From the NCBI RefSeq assembly GCF_001643375.1, contig NZ_LSHB01000028.1, positions 62,001-126,000 on the forward strand: 64,000 nt of DNA. Direction: 5' to 3'. The notes beneath the pieces were generated by a model. That model searched no databases. It was not told the origin of the DNA and saw only the letters and a list, made by a program, of their open reading frames with translations. Shown here in pieces: positions 1-8,851 of the stretch; position 1 is the stretch's first letter; each line of letters starts with the position of its first letter. The stretch comes from Chryseobacterium sp. FP211-J200. Its GTDB lineage: Bacteria > Bacteroidota > Bacteroidia > Flavobacteriales > Weeksellaceae. Both the position numbers and the translations under genes were made by a program.

Positions 1-1
1 T

Positions 2-709
2 TTCAGAAACAATGTCATCTACAACTGGGGTCACAACAATATTTACGGTGGCGAAGCGATGAATGTCAACATCGTCAACAATTATTACAAACCTGGACCT
101 GCAACAATGACCACAAAAAGAATTGTCGCCATTGATAAAAATGAAAAACCAAATACCGAAGTATACAATATTTGGGGCAAATATTTTGTCAGCGGAAATG
201 TAGTGGAAGGCAGTCCTGAAGTTACAGAAGACAACTGGGATTTAGGTGTTTTCAATCAAATGAAACCTTCCTACAATGTAACGGATGCTGATAAAAACTC
301 AATCAAAATAGATCAGCCGCACGATATCCAAAATAATGTCGTAACCGATTCTCCAAAAATGGCCTATGAAAAGATCTTGAAGATGGGCGGAGCAAGTCTT
401 GTAAGAGATGCAGTAGATTTACACATTTTGAAGGATGTGAAAAGTGGCAGTTTTACATACAACGGTTCTAAGGGAAGCTCCAACGGTATCATCGATTCTC
501 AAAATGATGTGGGTGGATTTCCGGATTTGAAACCGGGAAAAGTCTTATTGGATTCAGATAACGATGGAATGCCGGACGAATGGGAAATCAAAAATAAACT
601 GGATCCGAAAAAAGCGAATGCCACTGGACGCGATCTGGATAAAGAATATGATAATATAGAAGTTTATACCCACGCTATCGTAAAACACATCACCAAAGGA
701 CAACTTTAA
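2..709 (+). CDS. Pectate lyase, PL1-like, C-terminal part (5' end outside window)
   Basis: The reading frame is open from base 2 and enters from upstream, so only the last 235 residues are visible. The start of the visible part (IYNWG, then NNYYKPGP) matches the end of the right-handed beta-helix of PL1 pectate lyases, which cut polygalacturonate by calcium-dependent beta-elimination. Near the C-terminus is an acidic DSDNDGMPDEWE stretch of the thrombospondin type-3 or dockerin-like calcium-binding kind. No T9SS sorting domain follows. Catalytic residues lie outside the window, so activity cannot be judged. It is the first visible gene of a same-strand run of pectin-degrading enzymes and ends 9 bases before the next start. 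Family call from recognition; function inferred from family and context. Confidence 0.82.
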   Translation, partial: FRNNVIYNWGHNNIYGGEAMNVNIVNNYYKPGPATMTTKRIVAIDKNEKPNTEVYNIWGKYFVSGNVVEGSPEVTEDNWDLGVFNQMKPSYNVTDADKNSIKIDQPHDIQNNVVTDSPKMAYEKILKMGGASLVRDAVDLHILKDVKSGSFTYNGSKGSSNGIIDSQNDVGGFPDLKPGKVLLDSDNDGMPDEWEIKNKLDPKKANATGRDLDKEYDNIEVYTHAIVKHITKGQL

Positions 710-718
710 ATCGACAAA

Positions 719-1729
719 ATGAAATTAATAAATAAAAATAATATTCTGAAAACGCTTTCTTTGGGAATGATGGTGGGTTTTATCAGCGTTTCTGCACAGT
801 CAGATGTGATTCAGAAGATCAAGAAGGAAGGCAATAAACCTTTTTCCTACGCCGAGTTGTCTATAAAGCAAGGTGGAAAATGGGAAGGCAATAAATATAT
901 TGGAGGGAATTTCAAAAATGTGACCGAATTACAAATTCCTGCAGAACATACCGATCATTCTTCTTATATTCGATACGAAGGAATTGGACTGGAAAATAAC
1001 CAGGTTGGTTACAGGTTATATCTGGATTGGAGAAATGCCACAGATATCTTCGGTAAGAAAGTTAATACTTTGGTTTTACCAGAAGTTGGGCAGGACGGCT
1101 TCGAATCTTACCACCACGACGCGCCTTGGGGACAGGATATTTTAAAATCTGGTCGCACGATCGGCGTTGGCTCTTATGGAAGATATGACGAGCAGAATGA
1201 CTTTGTAGAAACATTCAAAACTGTAAAGAATACGTCTGTAAAAGTAATCAATGAGAAAGATAGATCTTATGCTGCAATCGATTACGCAGGATGGAAAACC
1301 TGGGGCGATGCCGTAGATTTGAAATCGAAACTGACGATATTCAACAAAGACCGTTTTGTGAAAGTGGATTTGTATTTGAACAACGCCATTTCTGGTTTGT
1401 GTACAGGGATTGTTGCGATCAAGGATATTCCGTTCAAGCAAGTGGTGAGTAAAAATAAAAAATGGGCTTACATCGCAACATATGGGCAGCAGACTTTAGC
1501 CAAAAAAGAAGATAATCTGGGGATGGCCGTTTTTTATCCGATGGAAAGTTTTGACAAATATGTGCAGACAAAATCTACACACGTTGTGGTTTTCAAGAAA
1601 AACAAAAATGTGTCCTATTACTTTCTGGGCGCTTGGTCGCAAGAACCAAACGGCATCAAAACAGAAACCGAGTTCTATCAGGATCTAGACAAAAAATTAG
1701 AAATATTAGACCAAAACAATCAATTATAA
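719..1729 (+). CDS. DUF4861 family secreted protein
   Basis: A 336-residue protein with an N-terminal signal peptide (hydrophobic segment about residues 8-22, ending SVSAQ, a typical signal peptidase I site for this lineage). The body, with WRNATDIFGKK, HHDAPWGQD and YAGWKTWGD, resembles DUF4861, a family found mainly beside pectin and uronate-degrading enzymes in Bacteroidota. No catalytic mechanism is established to my knowledge. Its position, directly after a pectate lyase and 12 bases before a GH105 gene, suggests a periplasmic role in handling unsaturated oligogalacturonides. The function is inference from neighbourhood only. Confidence 0.75.
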   Translation: MKLINKNNILKTLSLGMMVGFISVSAQSDVIQKIKKEGNKPFSYAELSIKQGGKWEGNKYIGGNFKNVTELQIPAEHTDHSSYIRYEGIGLENNQVGYRLYLDWRNATDIFGKKVNTLVLPEVGQDGFESYHHDAPWGQDILKSGRTIGVGSYGRYDEQNDFVETFKTVKNTSVKVINEKDRSYAAIDYAGWKTWGDAVDLKSKLTIFNKDRFVKVDLYLNNAISGLCTGIVAIKDIPFKQVVSKNKKWAYIATYGQQTLAKKEDNLGMAVFYPMESFDKYVQTKSTHVVVFKKNKNVSYYFLGAWSQEPNGIKTETEFYQDLDKKLEILDQNNQL

Positions 1730-1741
1730 AATTTCAAACCA

Positions 1742-2992
1742 ATGAGTTTTATTAATAGTAAAATAAAGATTTATACTTTCGCAATTCTAAGTTCAGGGAT
1801 TTTCTTAGCTTCTGCGCAGACAAAAATGACAGCTCCGTCAACTGAAACTTCGAAGTCTGGCAAGATCCTTCCCACAAACCTGAAATGGTCCGAAAGAATG
1901 CTCCTTTCCGAGATGAACCGTTTCCCGGAATCTTGGATGCTCGACTTCAGCAAAAGCCCAAAATGGACCTATCCAGCAGCTATCGTTTTGGATGCTGCTG
2001 AGCAAGTTTATGCTAAAACCGGCAAAAAAGAATACTACAATTACATCAGCAGCTTCGGCGAGAAATTAGTGAAAGAAGACGGCACCATCGTTTCCTACGA
2101 ACTGGAAAAGTACAACATTGACTTATTGAATAGCGGAAACGTATTGCTTTATCTGTACGAAAAAGAGAAAAAAGAAAAATACCTGAAAGCCTTACAAACG
2201 CTTCGGTTACAAATCGACGGACAACCAAGAACAAATGAAGGTTCTTTCTGGCACAAAAAAATATATCCCAATCAGGTGTGGCTGGACGGACTTTACATGG
2301 GAATGCCTTTCTACACGCATTTCACAAAAGATTTCACAAAAGGCACAGACGCTACAAAAGCGTATGATGATATTGTGATGCAGTTCGATTCGGTTCAGAA
2401 AAATCTTTTGGACAAAAAAACGGGATTGCTTTACCACGCTTGGGACGAGAGCAAGGAGCAGGCTTGGGCAGACAAACAGACCGGACTTTCTCCCAATTTC
2501 TGGGGCCGCGCAATGGGCTGGTACGGAATGGCGATGGTGGACGTTTTGGACTATTTACCAAAAGATCATCCCGGAAGAGCAAGGATCATTTCTTACATCA
2601 AATCCTTCTCGGACGCTGTGATCAAATATCAGGACAAAAAATCAGGTCTGTGGTATCAGGTTTTGGACAAGCCATTGGCAAACGGGAATTATGAAGAAGC
2701 AACTGCTTCCGCAATGTTTGTCTACACGATCATCAAGTCCGTCAACAAAGGCTATTTGCCAAAATCTTACAAAGCAGCAGCAAAGAAAGGCTATGACGGC
2801 ATCATCAAAGATCTGATCACAGTGGACGAAAATGGCGTGGTCAATCTCAACAAATGTTGTGCAGTAGCAGGTTTGGGTGGAAAACCTTACCGTGATGGCA
2901 GCTACGAATATTACGTGAATGAGAAGATCCGTTCCAACGATGCAAAGGGCACCGGACCATTCATTTTGGCAAGTTTGGAATTCGAAAAGTAA
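1742..2992 (+). CDS. Unsaturated rhamnogalacturonyl/glucuronyl hydrolase, GH105 (copy 1)
   Basis: A 416-residue GH105 enzyme. GH105 members hydrate the unsaturated uronic acid left by pectate or rhamnogalacturonan lyases and release it from the oligosaccharide end. Visible family features are QVWLDGLYMG with the likely catalytic Asp182, the HAWDES motif, WGRAMGWYGMAMVDVLD and a conserved CCAVAGLGGKPY near the C-terminus. The N-terminus has a signal peptide ending LASAQ, so this copy is probably soluble in the periplasm. It is followed by a close paralogue; the two share long near-identical DNA stretches, which points to a fairly recent tandem duplication. They differ in how they are exported (see the second copy). 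Strong family call; exact substrate unknown. Confidence 0.9.
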   Translation: MSFINSKIKIYTFAILSSGIFLASAQTKMTAPSTETSKSGKILPTNLKWSERMLLSEMNRFPESWMLDFSKSPKWTYPAAIVLDAAEQVYAKTGKKEYYNYISSFGEKLVKEDGTIVSYELEKYNIDLLNSGNVLLYLYEKEKKEKYLKALQTLRLQIDGQPRTNEGSFWHKKIYPNQVWLDGLYMGMPFYTHFTKDFTKGTDATKAYDDIVMQFDSVQKNLLDKKTGLLYHAWDESKEQAWADKQTGLSPNFWGRAMGWYGMAMVDVLDYLPKDHPGRARIISYIKSFSDAVIKYQDKKSGLWYQVLDKPLANGNYEEATASAMFVYTIIKSVNKGYLPKSYKAAAKKGYDGIIKDLITVDENGVVNLNKCCAVAGLGGKPYRDGSYEYYVNEKIRSNDAKGTGPFILASLEFEK

Positions 2993-3009
2993 GATGGTAA
3001 GAATTATTT

Positions 3010-3099
3010 GGGCAGCTTGATCCGTCTTCCGTTCCCGCTATTTTTTGCCAGTGCTTTTGCCAATTCAAAAAAATGAGCTCCACTCAAGCCGGGCTGCAG
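3010..3099 (+). repeat. Dispersed structured intergenic element, copy A
   Basis: A roughly 90-bp element starting GGGCAGC and ending GGGCTGC, giving a short outer stem, with an inner T-run/A-run pairing closed by GCT (3037-3039) and AGC (3076-3078). Four other copies occur at 21.8, 34.2, 51.5 (inverted) and 58.4 kb. This copy lies between the two GH105 genes. No protein coding is apparent. Confidence 0.8.
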
Positions 3100-3172
3100 G
3101 TTTCCAGATAAAAACAAAGTTTCGTTTCCAGAATTTTTGTTCATTCAAAAAATAAAAAAAAATAAAAGCAAT

Positions 3173-4426
3173 ATGAAATTTCAAACACTCAAAGTATTAT
3201 CCATCGCAGCTTTCGCTTCAGGATTGTTCCTTTCTTGTGCTCAAACAAAATCGGCAACAGCTTCAAATACCAAAACAGAAACATCACAATCCGGAAAAGT
3301 AGTTCCGACCAATCTAAAATGGTCCGAGAGAATGCTCCTTTCCGAGATGAACCGTTTTCCGCAAGCCTGGATGTTGGATTTCAACAAGGAACCAAGATGG
3401 GCTTATCCAGCAGCCATTGTTTTGGAAGGTGCAGAACAGTTGTACGCCAAAACCGGAAACAAGGAATATTACGAATACATCAGCAAATTTGGCGACACGA
3501 TGGTAAAAGAGGACGGAAGCATCGTAAGCTACGAACTCGACAAACACAACATCGATTATCTGAATTGTGGAAACGTCCTTCTTTATCTATATGGAAAAGA
3601 GAAAAAACCAAAATACCTAAAAGCACTTCAAACCCTTCGTTACCAGATAGAAACGATGCCGAGAACCAAAGAAGGCGGTTTCTGGCACAAGAAGATCTAT
3701 CCGCACCAGATGTGGCTGGATGGTCTGTATATGGGCGAACCTTTTTATGCAAATTATACAAAAGAATTCAGCAAAGGCGCTGAGGCAGATAAAGCTTACA
3801 ACGATATCGTCAATCAATTTGATCTGATTCAAAAAAATCTCCTTGATAAGAAAACCGGATTGCTTTACCACGCTTGGGACGAGAGCAAAGAGCAAGCTTG
3901 GGCAAACAAGGAGACTGGACTTTCTCCCAATTTCTGGGGAAGAGCGATGGGTTGGTACGGAATGGCAATGGTAGACGTTCTGGATTTCTTGCCAAAAGAC
4001 CATCCGGGAAGAGCTAAGATCATTGGCTATATCAAGTCTTATACAGATGCGATTATCAAAGTTCAGGACAAGGAAACCGGACTTTGGTATCAGGTTTTGG
4101 ACAAAGGTGGCGAAAAAGGAAATTACACTGAAGCTTCAGCTTCATCGATGTTTGTTTACACGATGATCAAGGCGGTCAACAAAGGTTACTTGCCAAAATC
4201 TTACAAAGCGGTTGCCCAAAAAGGCTACGACGGAATCCTGAAAAATCTGATCTCTGTGGACGAAAACGGAATTGTGAATTTGAACAGATGTTGTGCGGTA
4301 GCAGGCTTGGGTGGAAAACCTTACAGAAGCGGAACTTACGAATATTACGTGAACGAAGAGATCCGCTCCAACGATCCAAAAGGAACCGGACCATTCATCC
4401 TCGCAAGTTTGGAATTCGAAAAATAA
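3173..4426 (+). CDS. Unsaturated rhamnogalacturonyl/glucuronyl hydrolase, GH105 (copy 2, lipoprotein)
   Basis: A second GH105 enzyme of 417 residues, very similar to the preceding gene over its whole length, with the same HQMWLDGLYMGEPFY block (likely catalytic Asp183), HAWDES, WGRAMGWYGMAMVDVLD and CCAVAGLGGKPY. I chose the ATG at 3173 over an upstream TTG because it gives a clean lipoprotein signal: MKFQTLKVLSIAAFASG followed by LFLSCAQ. This copy is therefore predicted to be lipid-anchored, whereas copy 1 has an ordinary signal peptide. That suggests one enzyme stays on a membrane and the other is soluble, or that they prefer different oligomers. Copies flank a dispersed repeat element. 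Confidence 0.9.
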   Translation: MKFQTLKVLSIAAFASGLFLSCAQTKSATASNTKTETSQSGKVVPTNLKWSERMLLSEMNRFPQAWMLDFNKEPRWAYPAAIVLEGAEQLYAKTGNKEYYEYISKFGDTMVKEDGSIVSYELDKHNIDYLNCGNVLLYLYGKEKKPKYLKALQTLRYQIETMPRTKEGGFWHKKIYPHQMWLDGLYMGEPFYANYTKEFSKGAEADKAYNDIVNQFDLIQKNLLDKKTGLLYHAWDESKEQAWANKETGLSPNFWGRAMGWYGMAMVDVLDFLPKDHPGRAKIIGYIKSYTDAIIKVQDKETGLWYQVLDKGGEKGNYTEASASSMFVYTMIKAVNKGYLPKSYKAVAQKGYDGILKNLISVDENGIVNLNRCCAVAGLGGKPYRSGTYEYYVNEEIRSNDPKGTGPFILASLEFEK

Positions 4427-4445
4427 TTAAAAATATAGTTCAAAC

Positions 4446-4491
4446 AGTCCTAAAAGGACGAAATATTAGAAGCGTCGGGTGAAACCCGATG
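4446..4491 (+). repeat. Short double-hairpin REP-like repeat
   Basis: Two hairpins in tandem: GTCCT-aaa-AGGAC (4447-4459) and TCGGGT-gaa-ACCCGA (4475-4489), separated by an AT-rich linker. The same layout appears at 18214-18257 with different stem bases but the same loop and linker style. It separates the GH105 and GH43 genes. Resembles the REP-like palindromic repeats common in Bacteroidota intergenic DNA; that link is by memory, not search. Confidence 0.6.
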
Positions 4492-4530
4492 ATAGAGACA
4501 TTATTTACTATTTACGGCGGTGAGATGCCT

Positions 4531-6195
4531 ATGAATTTAAAATTTAAAAATTTGAAAATCAATAAAAAACAAATCATTCTTTCATTGTTTGCATTGTCGA
4601 TCAATCAATTGGATGCACAGAAAACAAAACCTTACGTTTCAGAAGTTTGGGTCTCTGACCTGGGAAATGGAAATTATAAAAATCCGGTTTTGTACTCGGA
4701 TTATTCTGATCCGGACGCGATCCGTGTTGGTGACGATTATTATATGACCGCTTCCAGCTTCAATGAAGCACAAGGTTTACCAATTCTTCACTCCAAAGAT
4801 ATGGTCAACTGGAAACTGGTCAACTATGCTATTCACGACGTTTTGCCTAAAGAGCATTTTTCTGTTCCAAGAAGAGGTGATGCTGTTTGGGCGCCAAGTA
4901 TCCGTTTTCATAAAGGTGAATTCTACATCTATTGGGGCGACCCGGATTTCGGAATTTATATGGTGAAAACCAAAGATCCATTGAGGAAATGGGACGAACC
5001 CATTTTGGTAATGGAAGGAAAAGGTCTTATCGATTCTTGCCCTTTCTGGGATGACAATGGCGATGCTTATCTTGTTCACGGTTGGGCGGGAAGTAGAGCA
5101 GGCGTCAAGAGTATTTTGACCTTAAACAAAATGAATCCTGAAGGAACCAAAGTTCTGGACAACGGTGTTCACGTTTTCGATGGTCACGATGCACATCCAA
5201 CGGTCGAAGGTCCTAAAATGTACAAGAGAAACGGCTATTATTACATCTTTGCTCCGGCTGGTGGCGTGGCGACTGGCTGGCAATTGATATTACGGTCAAA
5301 AAACATCTATGGTCCTTACGAGGAAAAAATCGTTTTGGAACAAGGAAAAGCAAAAATCAATGGTCCACATCAAGGTGCGTGGGTCGATACGCCGAAAGGT
5401 GAAGATTGGTTTTATCATTTTCAGGATGTGGATGCGGGCGGAAGACTTGTCCATCTGCAACCCATGAAATGGGAAAAGGACTGGCCCGTGATGGGAGTCG
5501 ATACAGATAAAAATGGAATCGGTGAACCAGTTTTGACTTATAAGAAACCAAATGTCGGTAAAGTTTTTCCAATAGAAACGCCTGCAGAATCTGATGAATT
5601 CAATGATGATAAGATCGGTTTGCAATGGCAATGGAGCGCCAATGAAAATGTAGTTTGGTCGGCAAAAATTCCCGGGAAAAATCATTTGAGATTGTTCTCC
5701 ATGAAAGTTCCGGAAGGTGAGAAAAACCTTTGGAACGTCCCCAATCTATTGACCCAAAAATTTCCTGCACCTGATTTTGTGGCGACAACGAAAGTAAAAT
5801 TATTCCCAGAAGAAGCCAAAGAAGGAAAAGTTGCCGGACTTTTGGTCATGGGAACAGACCACGCGTCTCTTGTCATCACCAATAAACCAGATGGTTATTA
5901 TCTTCAATTGAGAAAGGCGCCTAAAGCTGAAAAAGGCGGCGAAGAGAAGATCATTAATGAAATAAAATTAAAATCAAACGAAGCGTATCTGAAGGTCAAT
6001 GTGAGTGAACCAAACGGGATCTGTACCTTCAGCTACAGCGAAAATGGAAAGACCTTTACCAATGTTGGTGAAAAATTCCAGGCAAAACCAGGGAAATGGA
6101 TCGGTGCAAAAGTCGGGATATACTCTATCAGCGATGCAAAAGCAGCAAGAGGTGGTTACGCAGACTTCGACTTTTTCCGCATCACCAAAAATTAA
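4531..6195 (+). CDS. Glycoside hydrolase family 43 (arabinofuranosidase/xylosidase-type)
   Basis: A 554-residue secreted GH43 protein. The five-bladed propeller carries the expected acidic triad: Asp60 in YSDPDAIRV (base), Asp168 in IDSCPFWDDNG (pKa modulator) and Glu226 in VEGPKMYK (acid). From about residue 360 a second beta-sandwich domain follows, like the C-terminal domain of GH43 beta-xylosidases. In a pectin locus the likely substrates are arabinan or xylose side chains of rhamnogalacturonan I. The frame is open from an ATG at 4489, but that ATG lies in the repeat. ATG 4531 (or 4525) gives a normal signal peptide ending LDAQ, so I use 4531. Subfamily and linkage specificity cannot be told by eye. 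Confidence 0.86.
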   Translation: MNLKFKNLKINKKQIILSLFALSINQLDAQKTKPYVSEVWVSDLGNGNYKNPVLYSDYSDPDAIRVGDDYYMTASSFNEAQGLPILHSKDMVNWKLVNYAIHDVLPKEHFSVPRRGDAVWAPSIRFHKGEFYIYWGDPDFGIYMVKTKDPLRKWDEPILVMEGKGLIDSCPFWDDNGDAYLVHGWAGSRAGVKSILTLNKMNPEGTKVLDNGVHVFDGHDAHPTVEGPKMYKRNGYYYIFAPAGGVATGWQLILRSKNIYGPYEEKIVLEQGKAKINGPHQGAWVDTPKGEDWFYHFQDVDAGGRLVHLQPMKWEKDWPVMGVDTDKNGIGEPVLTYKKPNVGKVFPIETPAESDEFNDDKIGLQWQWSANENVVWSAKIPGKNHLRLFSMKVPEGEKNLWNVPNLLTQKFPAPDFVATTKVKLFPEEAKEGKVAGLLVMGTDHASLVITNKPDGYYLQLRKAPKAEKGGEEKIINEIKLKSNEAYLKVNVSEPNGICTFSYSENGKTFTNVGEKFQAKPGKWIGAKVGIYSISDAKAARGGYADFDFFRITKN

Positions 6196-6256
6196 AATTA
6201 ATTAAAATAAAATCCTGAATTCCGGTTCATGATCTTGAAAACTTAAAATAAGTATA

Positions 6257-7927
6257 ATGAAGAAATCGATCAAATTATTAGCGTTAAGTTTAGCGACGTT
6301 ATTTTCGGCAAACAGCTTTGCGCAAACGCAAATGGCGGATATCTACAAAAATGTGGAATTTAAAATGCCAACGGTTGTGGAAACGTCTTTTCCTACAACT
6401 TCAGTCAGCATCAAGGATTTTGGCGCCGTTGCAGGAACCAATGTGAAAAATACTGAAGCTTTTAAGAAAGCAATTACAAGCATTAATCAAAAAGGTGGTG
6501 GGAAAGTGATCGTCCCAAGAGGAATCTGGATGACTGGACCAATTGTTCTGCAAAGCAATGTCAACTTACATTTAGAAGAAGGTGCGATGATCATTTTCAG
6601 TAGAGATTTTGTCGATTATCCTTTGGTGGACGTCAGCTTCGAAGGTCTCAATACAACGCGTTGTCAATCGCCGATCTCTGCAAAAGGTGCAACCAACATC
6701 GCCATTACAGGAAATGGTGTGATCGACGGAAGTGGCGATGCGTGGCGATATGTGAAAAAAGGAAAAATGACCGACGGACAATGGAAAGAACTCCTTTCGA
6801 AAGGTGGTGTGTTGTCCGATGATAAAAAAACTTGGTTCCCAACGGAAAGTTCGAAACTAGGATTCACAAGCACGGCAAACTTCAACATTCCAGAAAAAAT
6901 GACCGCTAAGGCAGAATTGGAAAAAGTTAAAGATTTCCTTCGTCCAGTCATGGTAAGTTTGGTGAGTTGTGACAAAGTGCTTTTGGATGGACCAACGTTC
7001 CAAAACTCTCCAGCTTGGAATCTTCACCCATTGATGTCAAGCAACTTGATCTTGAGAAATCTGAATGTGAGAAATCCTTGGTATTCTCAGAACGGCGACG
7101 GACTGGATCTGGAATCTTGTAAAAATGTTTTGATCTATAATAATACGTTCGATGTTGGTGACGACGCGATCTGTATCAAGTCCGGAAAAGACAAAGACGG
7201 AAGAGAAAGAGGTGTTCCGACAGAAAATGTGATCATCAAAAATAATACGGTTTACCACGCTCACGGCGGCATCGTGATCGGGAGTGAAATGTCTGGCGGT
7301 GTGAAAAATCTTCACGCTTCAGATTGTACTTTTATTGGAACAGACATCGGACTTCGTTTCAAAACTACGAGAGGTAGAGGTGGCGTTGTGGAAAATATCT
7401 GGATCAGCAATGTGGATATGATCAACATTCCAGCTCAGGTGATCGGGTTCAATATGTTCTACGAAGGTAATTCTCCAATTATTGAGGAAGATCAAAGTGC
7501 AGACGACGAGAAGAGAGTAGAAAAACAAATTCCAGTGACGGATGAAACGCCGGTTTTCAGAAATGTGTTCTTCAAAAATATCACTGCTACCAATTCTTAC
7601 GAAGCGATCGCGTTGAGCGGATTATCCGAAATGAACCTTAAAAACATCGTAATCGAAGATTCTAATTTCGATACCAAAAAAGCTTTGACCATCGTAGATG
7701 CAGACGGGATTACACTTAAAAATGTAAAACTGAAATACAGCGAAGGTGTTGGTACAACAATTTATAACAGCAAGAATGTCGATATTTCAGGGTTAACTCT
7801 TGAATCTTCAAACAAGCCAACTATCAAGATTTTAGGAAACAAAACGACAGCCGTGAAACTTCCTAAAAGTATTGCAAAAGAACATATCACGATAGCCAAA
7901 GAAGTGGCTAAGAACGCTGTCAAATAA
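6257..7927 (+). CDS. Polygalacturonase, GH28
   Basis: A 556-residue GH28 enzyme that hydrolyses alpha-1,4 galacturonic acid linkages. All catalytic blocks are visible: N279-G-D281-G in NGDGLDLESC, the aspartate pair D302/D303 in VGDDAICIKSG, H336-G-G, and R367-F-K369 in place of the usual RIK. A signal peptide of about 22 residues ends NSFAQ. It is longer than simple bacterial polygalacturonases because of the N-terminal insert around residues 155-225, typical of exo-acting Bacteroidota forms; exo action is inferred. It starts 61 bases after GH43 and is followed after 11 bases by an esterase, so it fits a single transcript. Confidence 0.92.
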   Translation: MKKSIKLLALSLATLFSANSFAQTQMADIYKNVEFKMPTVVETSFPTTSVSIKDFGAVAGTNVKNTEAFKKAITSINQKGGGKVIVPRGIWMTGPIVLQSNVNLHLEEGAMIIFSRDFVDYPLVDVSFEGLNTTRCQSPISAKGATNIAITGNGVIDGSGDAWRYVKKGKMTDGQWKELLSKGGVLSDDKKTWFPTESSKLGFTSTANFNIPEKMTAKAELEKVKDFLRPVMVSLVSCDKVLLDGPTFQNSPAWNLHPLMSSNLILRNLNVRNPWYSQNGDGLDLESCKNVLIYNNTFDVGDDAICIKSGKDKDGRERGVPTENVIIKNNTVYHAHGGIVIGSEMSGGVKNLHASDCTFIGTDIGLRFKTTRGRGGVVENIWISNVDMINIPAQVIGFNMFYEGNSPIIEEDQSADDEKRVEKQIPVTDETPVFRNVFFKNITATNSYEAIALSGLSEMNLKNIVIEDSNFDTKKALTIVDADGITLKNVKLKYSEGVGTTIYNSKNVDISGLTLESSNKPTIKILGNKTTAVKLPKSIAKEHITIAKEVAKNAVK

Positions 7928-7938
7928 TCAATTTTAAT

Positions 7939-8847
7939 ATGGGTTTTCACAAACTATATTTTCTTATTTTTTTCTTATTTGGAGTTAAATCTGCATTCGG
8001 ACAAACCACACGTCCGAATGCGACTCCTTATACAAACGAAGCAACGTACGAGAAATTTAAGAAAAAATATCCTTTCATCACGCCGATTGACAGGCCAACG
8101 CCGACCAATATAGGAATCGATAAAGATGTGGAGTATGCAAATATCAATGGTGTTTCTTTGAGGACAGATATCTTTTATCCGCTCGATCGATCAAAAAAAT
8201 ATCCAGGAATTGCAATGGTTCATGGTGGCGGATGGATTTCCGGCAGCAAGGAGAATGAAAAGTATATGGCTCAGGAATTGGCCTCCAAAGGCTATGTTGC
8301 GATGGCTGTAGGTTACAGATTGGCCGATGTTGCAAAATATCCCGCAGCAATCATTGATGTAGAAAATGCAATTAAATTTTTGAAGAAAAACAAAAAGAAA
8401 TATGCTTTAGATTCTAAAAAAGTGGCCGTTTTAGGCGAATCTGCCAGCGCGCAAATCGCAACTTTGGTTGGCGTAAGAAAGGAAAATAAGATCAAAGCCA
8501 TCGTGAATGTGGACGGGATTGTTTCCTTTATCCATCCCGAAGCTGAAGAAAGTACGTACGCCGCTTATTGGTTAGGTGGCGATAGAAATGTTAATCTCAA
8601 AAACTGGACAGAAGCTTCACCTTTGGAATTCGTTGATAAAAATACACCGCCGACGATTTTCATTAATAGTTCTCAGCCACGTTTCCATGCAGGAAGAGAT
8701 GATATGATGAAGAAACTGAAATCATACAATATCGCAACTGAATTTCACGAAATCAAGGATACGCCGCATTATTTCTGGTCTGCCGAACCTTGGTTTACAG
8801 AGACTTTGGATTTGACGGTTCAGTTTTTAGATAAAACTTTAAAATAA
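7939..8847 (+). CDS. Secreted alpha/beta hydrolase, carbohydrate-esterase-like
   Basis: A 302-residue protein with a signal peptide (ending AFGQ) and an alpha/beta-hydrolase fold. The oxyanion-hole motif HGGGW is near residue 93, the nucleophile elbow is GESAS with Ser168, and the probable catalytic histidine is His277 in DTPHYFW. The HGGGW and short lid are like BD-FAE-type esterases that remove acetyl or feruloyl groups from plant polysaccharides. It sits 11 bases after the polygalacturonase and 4 bases before the pectin methylesterase, so pectin acetyl groups are the likely target. This substrate is inference; the family alone covers many esters. Confidence 0.78.
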   Translation: MGFHKLYFLIFFLFGVKSAFGQTTRPNATPYTNEATYEKFKKKYPFITPIDRPTPTNIGIDKDVEYANINGVSLRTDIFYPLDRSKKYPGIAMVHGGGWISGSKENEKYMAQELASKGYVAMAVGYRLADVAKYPAAIIDVENAIKFLKKNKKKYALDSKKVAVLGESASAQIATLVGVRKENKIKAIVNVDGIVSFIHPEAEESTYAAYWLGGDRNVNLKNWTEASPLEFVDKNTPPTIFINSSQPRFHAGRDDMMKKLKSYNIATEFHEIKDTPHYFWSAEPWFTETLDLTVQFLDKTLK

Positions 8848-8851
8848 ATTT

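Noticed and set aside
2352-2582. Overlapping open frames on both strands of the GH105 genes
   Set aside because: They lie fully inside strongly supported GH105 genes and occur in both paralogues only because the DNA is similar.
4489-4530. Earlier ATG start for the GH43 gene
   Set aside because: The ATG is the last part of a hairpin repeat and would place non-signal residues before a good signal peptide starting at 4525/4531.
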